From the NCBI GenBank assembly GCA_900317405.1, contig ONGP01000017.1, forward strand, positions 16,315 through 80,314: 64,000 nucleotides of DNA, given 5' to 3'. Position numbers and translations under genes: made by a program. The notes below the pieces were generated by a model. It saw only the letters and a program-made list of their open reading frames with translations. It had not been told where the DNA came from and did no database searches. Origin of the DNA: an uncultured Prevotella sp. Its GTDB lineage: Bacteria; Bacteroidota; Bacteroidia; Bacteroidales; Bacteroidaceae. The first letter of the stretch is position 1. The number at the start of each line of letters is the position of its first letter. Positions 25,009 through 33,547 of the stretch are shown piece after piece.

Positions 25009-25812
25009 TTACAATGCGATTTCTCCATCGAAAACGAATTCGGCAGGACCAGTCATGTAGACGTGATTATCGCTCTCGCGCCACTCGATGGTGAGTGTGC
25101 CGCCATCCATTACGATTTGCGATGTGCGACCAGCTTTGCCTGTAAGGACAGCTGCCACAGCTGTGGCACAAGCGCCTGTGCCGCAAGCCTGTGTTATGCC
25201 GCTGCCTCGTTCCCAAACACGGGTGCGGATACTGCCATTGGCCTCGATGTGTGCAAACTCTATGTTGCATCGCTGTGGGAAGGCTGGGTGATGCTCGAGT
25301 ACTCGGCCTGTTTCGCCAACCTGGTCTACATTATCTGTAAATATCACATAATGAGGATTTCCCATCGACACAAATGTGCCGTGGCCCTGAGCGCGAGCAG
25401 CTACGAACTGTTCTTCGTTTTCGAGTACAGGTTCCAGCATATCCACAGTCACGCTCTCTACCTTATTATCTTTTATATGCAGATTCAGGATCTTTACGCC
25501 AGATAGAGTGAGCAGGCGGATTTCAGTCTTGTCAGTAAGACCTCGCTCGTAGAGATATTTTCCTATACACCTCGATGCATTGCCGCACATCATAGCCTCG
25601 CTGCCATCGGCGTTGAAGATTCGCATAGTGTAGTCGGCCTCTGGAACAGTCGATTTGCCAATCAGCACCAGTCCATCTGATCCTATGCCCTTGTAGCGGT
25701 TGCTCCACTTGATAGAGGCTGCTACAGGGTCAGGGATATCGTACTGCATGGTGTTGACGTAGATGTAGTCATTGCCGCAGCCATGCATCTTGGTGAAAGG
25801 AATCTTACTCAT
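25009..25812 (-). CDS. dapF: Diaminopimelate epimerase
   Basis: A 267-residue cytoplasmic enzyme that converts LL- to meso-diaminopimelate for peptidoglycan and lysine. The N-terminus [14 protein letters not shown] and the two catalytic cysteines are visible, in [13 protein letters not shown] and [14 protein letters not shown]. It lies 12 bases downstream of gltD on the same strand, so it probably shares the gltB transcript. It complements dapL at 35321-36553, which makes the substrate of this enzyme by transamination with glutamate. Confidence 0.96.
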   Translation of the reverse strand: MSKIPFTKMHGCGNDYIYVNTMQYDIPDPVAASIKWSNRYKGIGSDGLVLIGKSTVPEADYTMRIFNADGSEAMMCGNASRCIGKYLYERGLTDKTEIRLLTLSGVKILNLHIKDNKVESVTVDMLEPVLENEEQFVAARAQGHGTFVSMGNPHYVIFTDNVDQVGETGRVLEHHPAFPQRCNIEFAHIEANGSIRTRVWERGSGITQACGTGACATAVAAVLTGKAGRTSQIVMDGGTLTIEWRESDNHVYMTGPAEFVFDGEIAL

Positions 25813-25824
25813 ATTACTAACCTA

Positions 25825-27036
25825 TTATTTGTTGAGATAGGCAGCTACCTTTGCGGCAGTCTGTTTGCCGCTAGCCATAGCGCGAACTACTAGTGATGCT
25901 CCGTTGGCAGCATCGCCACATACAAATACGTTCTCAGCATACTGAGGATGCTCAGGCTTCAGGAATCCCATAGCCAGCAGAACCAGCTCGGCCTTGATGA
26001 TTTCGGGCTTGCCCTTCTCGATCATGATGGGACGACCACCTTCTGGGTTTGGTTTCCAGTCTATCTCCTGAACCTTTACGCCAGTAAGCTTGCCATCCTT
26101 ACCCAAGAACTCCAGGGTGTTGATGTTCCAACGGCGTGTGCAACCCTCCTCATGACTAGATGTAGTCTTGAGTGTGCGAGGCCAGTTGGGCCAAGGGTTC
26201 TGAGGATCCTCTGGGCCCTCGACAGGCTTAGGCATGATCTCAATCTGAGTAACGCTCTTACATCCCTGACGATGGGCTGTTCCGATACAGTCGGAACCAG
26301 TATCACCACCACCGATTACGAGTACATCCTTGCCCTTGGCAGTTACGCGCTCATCCTTAGAGAACTCCATACCAGCTAGCACTCGATTCTGCTGCGACAG
26401 CATTTCGAGAGCGAAATGTACGCCCTTGAGTTCGCGGCCAGGGGCCTTAAGATCGCGAGCAGTTGGTGTACCAGTTGAAATCACCACAGCATCAAACTGC
26501 TTAGCAAACGCATCGTTAACCTCTACAGCCTCGCCATATTTAAACTCGATACCCTCCTGCTCCAGCAGGGCGATGCGGCGATCGATGACAGCCTTATTGA
26601 GTTTGAAGTTGGGGATACCATATCGCAGCAATCCGCCAGCGGCTTCGTTCTTCTCAAATACAGTTACTTGATAGCCCATAAGGTTAAGATCGTTAGCTGC
26701 AGCAAGGCCGGCGGGACCAGCACCAATAACGGCCACCTTCTTACCATTGCGCTGGATGTCTGTACGAGGAGTGATAAATCCCTCTTGGAAAGCCATCTCT
26801 GTGATAGCACACTCGTCCTCGCGGTTGGTGGTTGGCTCGTGGTTAAAACGGTTCAGTACGCAGGCCTTTTCGCACAATGCAGGACAGATACGACCTGTGA
26901 ACTCTGGGAAGGGATTGGTGCTATTCAGTAGGCGATAAGCTAGTTCATAATCGCCTTTGTATAGGGCATCGTTCCATTCTGGTGCTTTGTTGCCCAGCGG
27001 ACAGGCCCAGTGGCAGAAGGGTACGCCACAGTCCAT
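25825..27036 (-). CDS. gltD: Glutamate synthase small chain, main part (5' end broken)
   Basis: A 403-residue reading frame covering most of GltD, the NADPH-oxidising, FAD- and Fe-S-containing subunit of glutamate synthase. It has the cysteine region MDCGVPFCHWACPLGN and CPALCEKAC, the FAD loop VAVIGAGPAGLAAANDL, and the NADP loop VIGGGDTGSDCIG. The family normally has about 45 more residues before MDCG. These are present in another frame (next entry), so the ATG used here is an internal methionine and the gene looks disrupted. Cluster order gltB-gltD is normal. The product may still fold in part, but the first cysteine cluster context is lost. Confidence 0.88.
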   Translation of the reverse strand: MDCGVPFCHWACPLGNKAPEWNDALYKGDYELAYRLLNSTNPFPEFTGRICPALCEKACVLNRFNHEPTTNREDECAITEMAFQEGFITPRTDIQRNGKKVAVIGAGPAGLAAANDLNLMGYQVTVFEKNEAAGGLLRYGIPNFKLNKAVIDRRIALLEQEGIEFKYGEAVEVNDAFAKQFDAVVISTGTPTARDLKAPGRELKGVHFALEMLSQQNRVLAGMEFSKDERVTAKGKDVLVIGGGDTGSDCIGTAHRQGCKSVTQIEIMPKPVEGPEDPQNPWPNWPRTLKTTSSHEEGCTRRWNINTLEFLGKDGKLTGVKVQEIDWKPNPEGGRPIMIEKGKPEIIKAELVLLAMGFLKPEHPQYAENVFVCGDAANGASLVVRAMASGKQTAAKVAAYLNK

Positions 27037-27052
27037 GCAGCGGCTTGCCTGC

Positions 27053-27127
27053 AGTTTGCGTTCGCGAGTGCGGACGGTAACCCGCCTCCTGGCGGTGTAT
27101 CTCTAAAAATGCTTTTGGATTTCCCAT
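27053..27127 (-). pseudogene. gltD: 5' fragment of gltD, out of frame with the main part
   Basis: MGNPKAFLEIHRQEAGYRP is the expected GltD N-terminus. It then reads HSRTQTAGK, which is the frame-shifted version of TRERKLQASRCMDCG seen in the next frame. About 20 residues that normally lie between GYRP and the RKLQASRC segment are missing, so an out-of-frame deletion is inferred near 27070-27085 (or an assembly error). Confidence 0.78.
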
Positions 27128-27143
27128 TGTTTTTAAAATTTAA

Positions 27144-27205
27144 AAGTTGAAAGATTGAAAAATTGAAATTCTCTTTTATTCTTCCATTCTTTAATTCTTC
27201 AATTT
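27144..27205. repeat. Two facing arrays of degenerate 8-bp repeats between gltB and gltD
   Basis: On the minus strand AATTGAAG, AATTAAAG, AATGGAAG, AATAAAAG are followed by AATTTC, AATTTTTC, AATCTTTC, AACTTTTA. The second array is roughly the reverse complement of the first, so the whole 62 bases could fold as a long AT-rich hairpin between the gltB stop and the gltD start. A possible intercistronic RNA structure. Confidence 0.65.
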
Positions 27206-30200
27206 TTAATAGTCGCGCTGGATGTCGGCAATCTTCTCGTGCAGGCGCGCCATCTTCTCCTCCTCGAGCACGCGTTTGTACTCGATGGGCACTACCTGGA
27301 TGAAGTCCTCGATGTAACGATGCCAGTCGTCGAGCATGCGACCTGCGAGGGCTGAACCCGTGTGCAGATAGTGTTGACGGATTAGTTCTAGCAATTCCTT
27401 GCGCGAAACTGAGTCCTCAACTAGTGAGAGCTCCACCATATCCATATTGCAGAAGTAGTCGAAGGTGTGATCGGGGTCGTAAACATAGGCCACACCACCA
27501 CTCATACCAGCAGCAAAGTTACGGCCAGTCTTACCCAGCACTACCACACGTCCGCCTGTCATGTATTCGCAGCAGTGGTCGCCAGCACCCTCGATGACAG
27601 CGATGGCACCCGAGTTACGCACTCCGAAGCGCTCGCCTACCTTACCATTTATATAGAGTTCGCCCGATGTAGCACCGTAAAGTCCCGTGTTACCTGCGAT
27701 AATGTTATCCTCGGCCTTAAACTCGTCGCTACGACGGGCAGGAGGCAGAATAGAGATGCGACCGCCAGAGAGACCCTTACCAAAGTAGTCGTTGGTCTCG
27801 CCTTCGAGGCGCAAATCCAGTCCTTTCACGGCAAAAGCGCCGAAGCTCTGGCCAGCCGAGCCCTTGAACTTAATCTTGATGGTTCCGTCGGGCAGTCCTT
27901 CCTCGCCGTATTTCAAGGCAATCGCACCACTCAGCATGGTACCCACTGCACGATCAGTATTCTTGATAGCGTAGTCGAGTGTTATCTCTTCCTGACTGTC
28001 GATTGCTTTCTGTGCAGCCTTGATGATCTCCTCGTCCTTCACACCGCTAACCTTTGTAAATGCTCCACGATCCCAATAGAGGGCCTTGTCTGTCTCAGGC
28101 TTGTGCAGCAGGCGTGCAAAATCGATAGTCTTCTGCTTATCAGTAGCGTTGGTAGTATCAACCTCGATGAGTTCTGTGTGACCAATAATCTCCTTAAGAC
28201 TGTGAACACCAATCTCGCTGAGGTATTCGCGAACTTGCTCGGCCAGGAAGGTGAAGAAGTTCACCACGTACTCCGCTCTTCCCTCGAAGTGCTTACGCAG
28301 TTCTGGATTCTGTGTAGCTACACCCATAGGACAGGTATTGGTATTACACTTACGCATCATTACGCAACCCAGTACAATAAGGGGCAGAGTTCCGAACGAG
28401 AACTCATCGGCACCAAGCATGGCCATGATGATCACGTCCTTGGCAGTCTTCAGCTGTCCGTCGGTCTGCAGACGTACCTGGTTACGCAAGCCGTTCATCA
28501 CCAATGTCTGCTGGGTCTCTGCCAGTCCGATTTCAGGACTAATACCTGCGAAGCGCATACTTGATGCAGGGCTGGCACCAGTACCACCTTCGGCACCACT
28601 GATTACTATCAGGTCAGCCTTGGCCTTAGCCACACCAGCGGCAATGGTTCCTACACCGCTCTCGGCTACCAGCTTTACGCTTACGGCAGCTGTGGGGTTG
28701 ATATTCTTCAGGTCGAAGATAAGCTGTGCCAGATCCTCGATGCTGTAGATATCGTGATGAGGTGGAGGCGAAATCAACGAGATGCCAGGGATGGCGTTAC
28801 GCGTCTTGGCGATAATCTCGTTAACCTTGAATCCAGGCAGCTGTCCACCCTCACCAGGCTTAGCACCCTGTGCCACCTTAATCTGTATCTCCTCTGCATT
28901 CACCAAGTACTCGGCGGTTACACCAAAACGTCCAGATGCAATCTGTTTAGTCTTTGAGCTTAGGCTTACACCATCCACCTCTGAGTGATAGCGGGCGTTG
29001 TCCTCACCACCCTCACCAGTGTTACTGCGTGCACCCAGTTTGTTCATGGCTAGTGCCAAAGCCTCGTGGGCCTCGATGCTCAAAGCGCCAAACGACATAG
29101 CACCTGTTACGAAGTGCTTAACGATGCTCTCGACGGGCTCAACCTCGTCGATAGGAGTTGGTTTGGCAGCCTTCTTAAATCCAAAGAAGTCGCGGATAAA
29201 GATGGGGTTCTCTTTCTCGTCAACAATCTTTGCCCAATCCTTAAACTTATCGTAGTTGCCCTGACGGGTAGCCAACTGCAGCTTAGCGATAGTCTCTGGG
29301 TTCCATGCATGCTTGATACCATCCTTGCGCCAAGCAAACTGACCCTGATTCTGCAGCAATGTCTGCTCCTTGGCAGCCTCGTGCAGCGCAATGGCATCGC
29401 GGGCAATCTCCTTAAGGCCCACACCTCCGATGGTGCTCACCTCGGTGCCGAAGTAGCGATGCAGCAGGTCTTCGTTCAGTCCGATGCTTTCGAAAATCTT
29501 TGCACCGCGATATGAGCGGATAGTCGAGATACCCATCTTCGACATAATCTTCTTCAAGCCCTTGTCTACAGCCTTGATGTAGTTTTTCTCGGCAGTAGCA
29601 TACTCCTCTTGGATTTTATGCTTCTTCACCAGATCATCCAGTACGGCAAACGTCATATAAGGACATAGGGCGCTAGCACCGTAGCCCAGCAGCAAGGCTG
29701 CATGCATTACCTCGAGCAAGGCTGCATGCATTACCTCGCGAATCTCGCCGCTCTCAACGATCAGAGCTGTCTGTACGCGCTTACCTACGCTAATCAGATA
29801 GTGGTGAACGGCAGAAACAGCCAATAACGAAGGGATGGCGGCATGCGTATCGTCCAGGTCGCGGTCGCTCAGAATAATGTAGTTTACACCTTCGTCTACA
29901 CTGGCTTCAGCCTGATGGCACAGGTCGTCGAGCGCCTTACGCAGACCTTCCTCACCCTTCGACATCTCAAAGAGAATAGGCAACTTCTTGGTATTGAAGC
30001 CCTTGTAGCGGATGTTGCATAATATATCAAGTTGTGTGTTGGTTAAAACTGGCTGCGGCAAACGTACCATTTTACAGTTCGATGCATCGGGCGTAAGAAT
30101 GTTGGTTCCTACGGCGCCGATATACTCTGTCAGTGACATCACGAGTTCCTCTCGGATGGGGTCGATGGCAGGATTGGTAACCTGTGCAAACTGCTGACGG

Positions 30201-30601
30201 AAGTAGTTGAACAGCACCTGTGGACGGTCTGAGATGACAGCTAGTGGTGTATCGTTACCCATCGCTGCTACAGGCTCTTGTCCTGCTGTGGCCATAGGGA
30301 TGATAGTCTTGTCGATATCCTCCTGGCCGAAGCCGAATGTCACCAGCTTAGCGTTGAGATTGCTCACGCCGTTATCCACCTTACGTCCGCTCTTTAACTT
30401 CTCCAGCTGTACGCGGTTCTCGTTTAGCCACTCGCGATAAGGATGGGCCTTGGCCAACTTCTCCTTAATCTCGCCGTCGTAGTATATTTTACCCTCCTGA
30501 GTATCAATCAGCAGAATCTTTCCAGGCTGCAGACGGCCCTTCGATACAACATTGCTTGGCTCGAAGTCCATCACGCCAACCTCACTGGCTACCACCATCA
30601 T
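27206..30601 (-). CDS. gltB: Glutamate synthase large chain, C-terminal synthase part
   Basis: A 1131-residue frame with the central domain, the FMN/Fe-S synthase domain and the glucan-like GXGXG domain of GltB. Visible are VKHFVTGAMSFGALSIEAHEA, the long loop with MMRKCNTNTCPMGVATQ (3Fe-4S cysteines) and GAFAVKGLDLRLEGE onward. GltB transfers the glutamine amide to 2-oxoglutarate. Here the gene is split: the glutaminase part is a separate upstream frame, and this one starts at MMVVASEVGVMDFEPSNVV, where a normal GltB has no start. It also contains a perfect 24-base tandem duplication near residues 290-305. The ATGA overlap might let ribosomes reinitiate, but about 20 conserved residues at the junction are missing. 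Confidence 0.9.
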   Translation of the reverse strand: MMVVASEVGVMDFEPSNVVSKGRLQPGKILLIDTQEGKIYYDGEIKEKLAKAHPYREWLNENRVQLEKLKSGRKVDNGVSNLNAKLVTFGFGQEDIDKTIIPMATAGQEPVAAMGNDTPLAVISDRPQVLFNYFRQQFAQVTNPAIDPIREELVMSLTEYIGAVGTNILTPDASNCKMVRLPQPVLTNTQLDILCNIRYKGFNTKKLPILFEMSKGEEGLRKALDDLCHQAEASVDEGVNYIILSDRDLDDTHAAIPSLLAVSAVHHYLISVGKRVQTALIVESGEIREVMHAALLEVMHAALLLGYGASALCPYMTFAVLDDLVKKHKIQEEYATAEKNYIKAVDKGLKKIMSKMGISTIRSYRGAKIFESIGLNEDLLHRYFGTEVSTIGGVGLKEIARDAIALHEAAKEQTLLQNQGQFAWRKDGIKHAWNPETIAKLQLATRQGNYDKFKDWAKIVDEKENPIFIRDFFGFKKAAKPTPIDEVEPVESIVKHFVTGAMSFGALSIEAHEALALAMNKLGARSNTGEGGEDNARYHSEVDGVSLSSKTKQIASGRFGVTAEYLVNAEEIQIKVAQGAKPGEGGQLPGFKVNEIIAKTRNAIPGISLISPPPHHDIYSIEDLAQLIFDLKNINPTAAVSVKLVAESGVGTIAAGVAKAKADLIVISGAEGGTGASPASSMRFAGISPEIGLAETQQTLVMNGLRNQVRLQTDGQLKTAKDVIIMAMLGADEFSFGTLPLIVLGCVMMRKCNTNTCPMGVATQNPELRKHFEGRAEYVVNFFTFLAEQVREYLSEIGVHSLKEIIGHTELIEVDTTNATDKQKTIDFARLLHKPETDKALYWDRGAFTKVSGVKDEEIIKAAQKAIDSQEEITLDYAIKNTDRAVGTMLSGAIALKYGEEGLPDGTIKIKFKGSAGQSFGAFAVKGLDLRLEGETNDYFGKGLSGGRISILPPARRSDEFKAEDNIIAGNTGLYGATSGELYINGKVGERFGVRNSGAIAVIEGAGDHCCEYMTGGRVVVLGKTGRNFAAGMSGGVAYVYDPDHTFDYFCNMDMVELSLVEDSVSRKELLELIRQHYLHTGSALAGRMLDDWHRYIEDFIQVVPIEYKRVLEEEKMARLHEKIADIQRDY
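29691..29738. repeat. Perfect 24-bp tandem duplication inside gltB
   Basis: Two identical 24-base units (29691-29714 and 29715-29738) encode EVMHAALL twice in frame. A single copy is expected in GltB, so the second copy adds eight residues in the central domain. Confidence 0.92.
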
Positions 30602-31665
30602 CCAGCATAGCGACCATCGCTAAACAGCAGAGCAGCAGGACCGTCCCAAGGCTCCATCAGGATAGAGTGATACTCATAAAATGCTTTCAAATCCTCGCTG
30701 ATAGGATTCTTGTCATTAAAGCTCTCAGGTACCAGAATGGCCATCGCCTGTGGCAATGAGAGCCCACTCAGCATCAGGAACTCGAATACGTTATCCAACG
30801 AGGCCGAGTCGCTCATTCCGTCCTGTACTATTGGGCGCAGGTCCTTAATGTCGCCAAGAGCCTCGCTGTTAAGCACGCTCTCGCGAGCCTTCATCCAGCC
30901 GCGGTTACCACGTATGGTGTTAATCTCACCGTTATGTGCTAACAAGCGGAAGGGCTGGGCCAACTTCCACTTTGGGAATGTGTTAGTGCTAAAGCGAGAG
31001 TGTACCAGTGCCAGTCCGCTTGTAAAATAGTCATTCGACAAGTCAGGGAAGTAGCGGCGCAGCTGTCCGCTGGTCAGCATTCCCTTATAGATTATATTCT
31101 TGTTCGACAGTGAGCAGATATAGAAGTCCTCGTTGTCGATACGATTCTCAATTCGCTTACGTACCTTGTATAATATACGTTCGAACACTGGCACATCCTC
31201 GTCCGATATACCAGTTACAAAAATCTGCTTGATATCAGGCTCCACTTCGCGGGCAGCTGCACCAAGCACTTCAGGATTAGTAGGCACGGCTCGCAGATGC
31301 ATCAGCGTCAGACTTTCGCGCTCTATCTCCTCGATCATCACGCTCAGAATCTCCTGCTGTGCCTTCTCGTCCTTAGGCAGAAATACCAGTCCTGTGCCGT
31401 ACTTTCCCTTTTCAGGCACAGGGATTCCCTGAAGCAGAATAAACTCGTGGGGTATCTGAACCATGATACCCGCACCATCACCGGTCTTGTCGCGTGTCTC
31501 GGCGCCACGGTGTTCCATGTTTTCAAGCACCTTCAGTGCATTGTCCACCAGTTCATGACTCTTTCCGCCGTGGATGTTTACAACCATACCCACGCCGCAA
31601 GCGTCGTGCTCATAGTCACTCTGGTAGAGTCCTTTTTTGGTTTGAGTTTGCTTTCTTTTTGTCAT
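30598..31665 (-). CDS. gltB: Glutamate synthase large chain, N-terminal glutaminase part
   Basis: A 355-residue frame with the class II glutaminase domain of GltB. The nucleophile cysteine is in YEHDACGVGMVV after a propeptide-like lead; NMEHRGAETRDKTGDGAG, FSTNTFPKWKLAQPFRLLAHNGEINT and LDNVFEFLMLSG follow. I place the start at MTKRKQTQ because AAGGATAAT sits just before that ATG, whereas the longer start would place this Shine-Dalgarno-like stretch inside the gene. The frame ends at FSDGRYAG, where the family continues with an LDRNGLRP-type segment. That segment is absent and the frame then overlaps the synthase part as ATGA. A deletion of roughly 60 bases, not a multiple of three, is inferred. 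Confidence 0.88.
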   Translation of the reverse strand: MTKRKQTQTKKGLYQSDYEHDACGVGMVVNIHGGKSHELVDNALKVLENMEHRGAETRDKTGDGAGIMVQIPHEFILLQGIPVPEKGKYGTGLVFLPKDEKAQQEILSVMIEEIERESLTLMHLRAVPTNPEVLGAAAREVEPDIKQIFVTGISDEDVPVFERILYKVRKRIENRIDNEDFYICSLSNKNIIYKGMLTSGQLRRYFPDLSNDYFTSGLALVHSRFSTNTFPKWKLAQPFRLLAHNGEINTIRGNRGWMKARESVLNSEALGDIKDLRPIVQDGMSDSASLDNVFEFLMLSGLSLPQAMAILVPESFNDKNPISEDLKAFYEYHSILMEPWDGPAALLFSDGRYAG

Positions 31666-31682
31666 ATTATCCTTCATTAATC

Positions 31683-31820
31683 TTACTTTTTGTCAGATTA
31701 TAGGTGCAAAGGTATTGCATTTTGTAATTAAAATAGCCAAACACGTTACGTTTTTATCTACTTTTTTCGCAAAAATAACAATCTGTAAGCTAATTAGCTC
31801 ATTTTACTTACAATTTGAAA
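31683..31820. promoter_or_regulatory. Multi-site operator of gltB (four motif copies)
   Basis: TTACTTTTTGTCA (31683-31695), TTGCATTTTGTAA (31715-31727), TAACAATCTGTAA (31776-31788) and TTACAATTTGAAA (31808-31820). Start-to-start distances are 32, 61 and 32 bases, almost the same as at glnN. The bases between copies two and three (a T-rich block with TTTTTATCT) also resemble those at glnN and dapL. The upstream pair is shared with the pyrG side, but pyrG has no copy against its own -7 box. Confidence 0.72.
31707..31714 (-). promoter_or_regulatory. -7 box of gltB
   Basis: On the minus strand TACCTTTG followed by CACCT, 41 bases upstream of the chosen gltB ATG; a copy of the shared 13-bp motif abuts its upstream edge. 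Confidence 0.8.
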
Positions 31821-31913
31821 CCAAAAAGAACCTTAATGCTGAATAAATGCAGTTGACTCAGAACTTGTGTGTTTATTTATTATGATATGTACGCGTATTA
31901 TTATAATAATGCT

Positions 31914-31921
31914 TACCTTTG
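31914..31921 (+). promoter_or_regulatory. -7 box of pyrG
   Basis: TACCTTTG followed by CAG, 28 bases before the ATG at 31949. No shared nitrogen motif abuts it. Confidence 0.75.
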
Positions 31922-31948
31922 CAGTCCATAAAAAGGATAATGGTTTTT

Positions 31949-33541
31949 ATGGAAACAAAGTACATTTTCGTTACAGGCGGTGTGGTTTCTTCACTTGGTA
32001 AGGGAATCATATCGGCCAGCATAGGCAAGTTGCTGCAAGCACGCGGCTACAAAGTGACTATACAGAAATTCGACCCGTACATCAACATCGACCCAGGTAC
32101 GCTGAACCCTTACGAGCACGGTGAATGCTACGTGACAGCCGACGGCTTTGAGACCGATCTGGATCTGGGACACTACGAGCGATTTACAGGCATACACACA
32201 ACACGAAACAACTCTATAACAACAGGACGCATCTATAAAACGGTGATAGACCGTGAGCGTCACGGCGACTATTTGGGTAAGACGATCCAGGTGGTGCCAC
32301 ACATTACCGACGAGATTAAGCGCTGCATGCTGCGCGAAGGCCTGAATGAGGGCTTCGACTTTATCATCACTGAGGTGGGCGGCACCATCGGCGACATAGA
32401 GAGTGCGCCATTTATGGAGGCTATCCGACAGCTACGTTATCAACTGGGTCGTGATGCGGTATGCGTACACCTTACGTACGTACCTTACTTAAAAGCAGCC
32501 GACGAGCTTAAGACCAAGCCCACACAGCACTCTGTGAAGGAGTTGCAGGGTATGGGTATTCAGCCGGACATACTGGTGCTGCGCACAGAGCGACATCTTG
32601 ACGACGGCATGCGTATGAAGGTGGCATCGTTCTGTAACGTAGACTTAGAGTGCGTGGTACAGAGCGAGGATTTGCCTAGCATCTACGAGGTGCCTGTGAA
32701 TATGCAACACCAGGGACTGGATGCAGCTATCATGCGAAAAATTGGTATCCCCGTAGGCGAGACACCTGCGATGAAGGGTTGGCATGACTTCCTGGACAAG
32801 CAGCGCAACGCCACCAAGGAGGTACACATAGCACTGGTGGGCAAATATGATTTGCAAGATGCCTACAAGAGTATTCGCGAGAGCCTGAACCTGGCAGGTA
32901 TATATAATGATGTGAAAGCCAAGCTGCACTTTGTGAACAGCGAGGAGATAACCAAGCAGAACATCGGCGAGAAGTTGAACGGCATGCAGGGCGTAGTGAT
33001 TTGTCCAGGATTTGGACAACGTGGTATCGAGGGAAAGATTATCGCAGCCGAATATACACGAACCAACGATATCCCAACGTTTGGTATCTGTCTGGGTATG
33101 CAGATGATGGTGATAGAGTTTGCACGCAACGTGCTGGGCTACAACGATGCCAACAGTGCCGAGATGGATGAAAAGACACCACACAACGTGATAGACATAA
33201 TGGAGGAGCAGAAAAACATCACCCAAATGGGTGGCACCATGCGCTTGGGAGCTTACGAGTGCGAACTGGTAAAGGGCAGTCGTACTTACGAGGCCTATGG
33301 CGAGGAGACACTGATAAAAGAGCGTCATCGCCATCGCTATGAGTTTAATAATAAATATCAGGAGGAGTACGAGGCCAAGGGCATGAAGTGTGTAGGTATC
33401 AACCCTGATGCAAATCTTGTTGAAATCGTGGAGATACCAGAAAAACGCTGGTATATCGGTACCCAGTTCCATCCTGAATATTCGTCGACAGTGCTTAATC
33501 CGCACCCATTATTTATGAGTTTCATTAAAGCCTGTAAATAA
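31949..33541 (+). CDS. pyrG: CTP synthase
   Basis: A cytoplasmic enzyme that aminates UTP to CTP with glutamine. The N-terminal synthetase domain starts METKYIFVTGGVVSSLGKGI, and the C-terminal glutaminase has the nucleophile loop FGICLGMQMMVIEFARN and the His-Glu pair in QFHPEYSSTV. I chose METKYIF (31949) because homologues start there. An ATG at 31940 with AAAGGA just before it is the alternative and adds three residues. It is divergent from gltB and 6 bases upstream of the purF-like gene. Normal length. Confidence 0.96.
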   Translation: METKYIFVTGGVVSSLGKGIISASIGKLLQARGYKVTIQKFDPYINIDPGTLNPYEHGECYVTADGFETDLDLGHYERFTGIHTTRNNSITTGRIYKTVIDRERHGDYLGKTIQVVPHITDEIKRCMLREGLNEGFDFIITEVGGTIGDIESAPFMEAIRQLRYQLGRDAVCVHLTYVPYLKAADELKTKPTQHSVKELQGMGIQPDILVLRTERHLDDGMRMKVASFCNVDLECVVQSEDLPSIYEVPVNMQHQGLDAAIMRKIGIPVGETPAMKGWHDFLDKQRNATKEVHIALVGKYDLQDAYKSIRESLNLAGIYNDVKAKLHFVNSEEITKQNIGEKLNGMQGVVICPGFGQRGIEGKIIAAEYTRTNDIPTFGICLGMQMMVIEFARNVLGYNDANSAEMDEKTPHNVIDIMEEQKNITQMGGTMRLGAYECELVKGSRTYEAYGEETLIKERHRHRYEFNNKYQEEYEAKGMKCVGINPDANLVEIVEIPEKRWYIGTQFHPEYSSTVLNPHPLFMSFIKACK

Positions 33542-33547
33542 TAGACT

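Noticed and set aside
27467-28564. Long plus-strand open frame (365 codons) opposite gltB
   Set aside because: Antisense shadow of the conserved GltB synthase domain; no recognisable domain and rich in Thr/Ser/His as typical of reverse-strand reading.
32645-33505. Minus-strand open frame (286 codons) opposite pyrG
   Set aside because: Antisense of the conserved CTP synthase; no start context or family resemblance.
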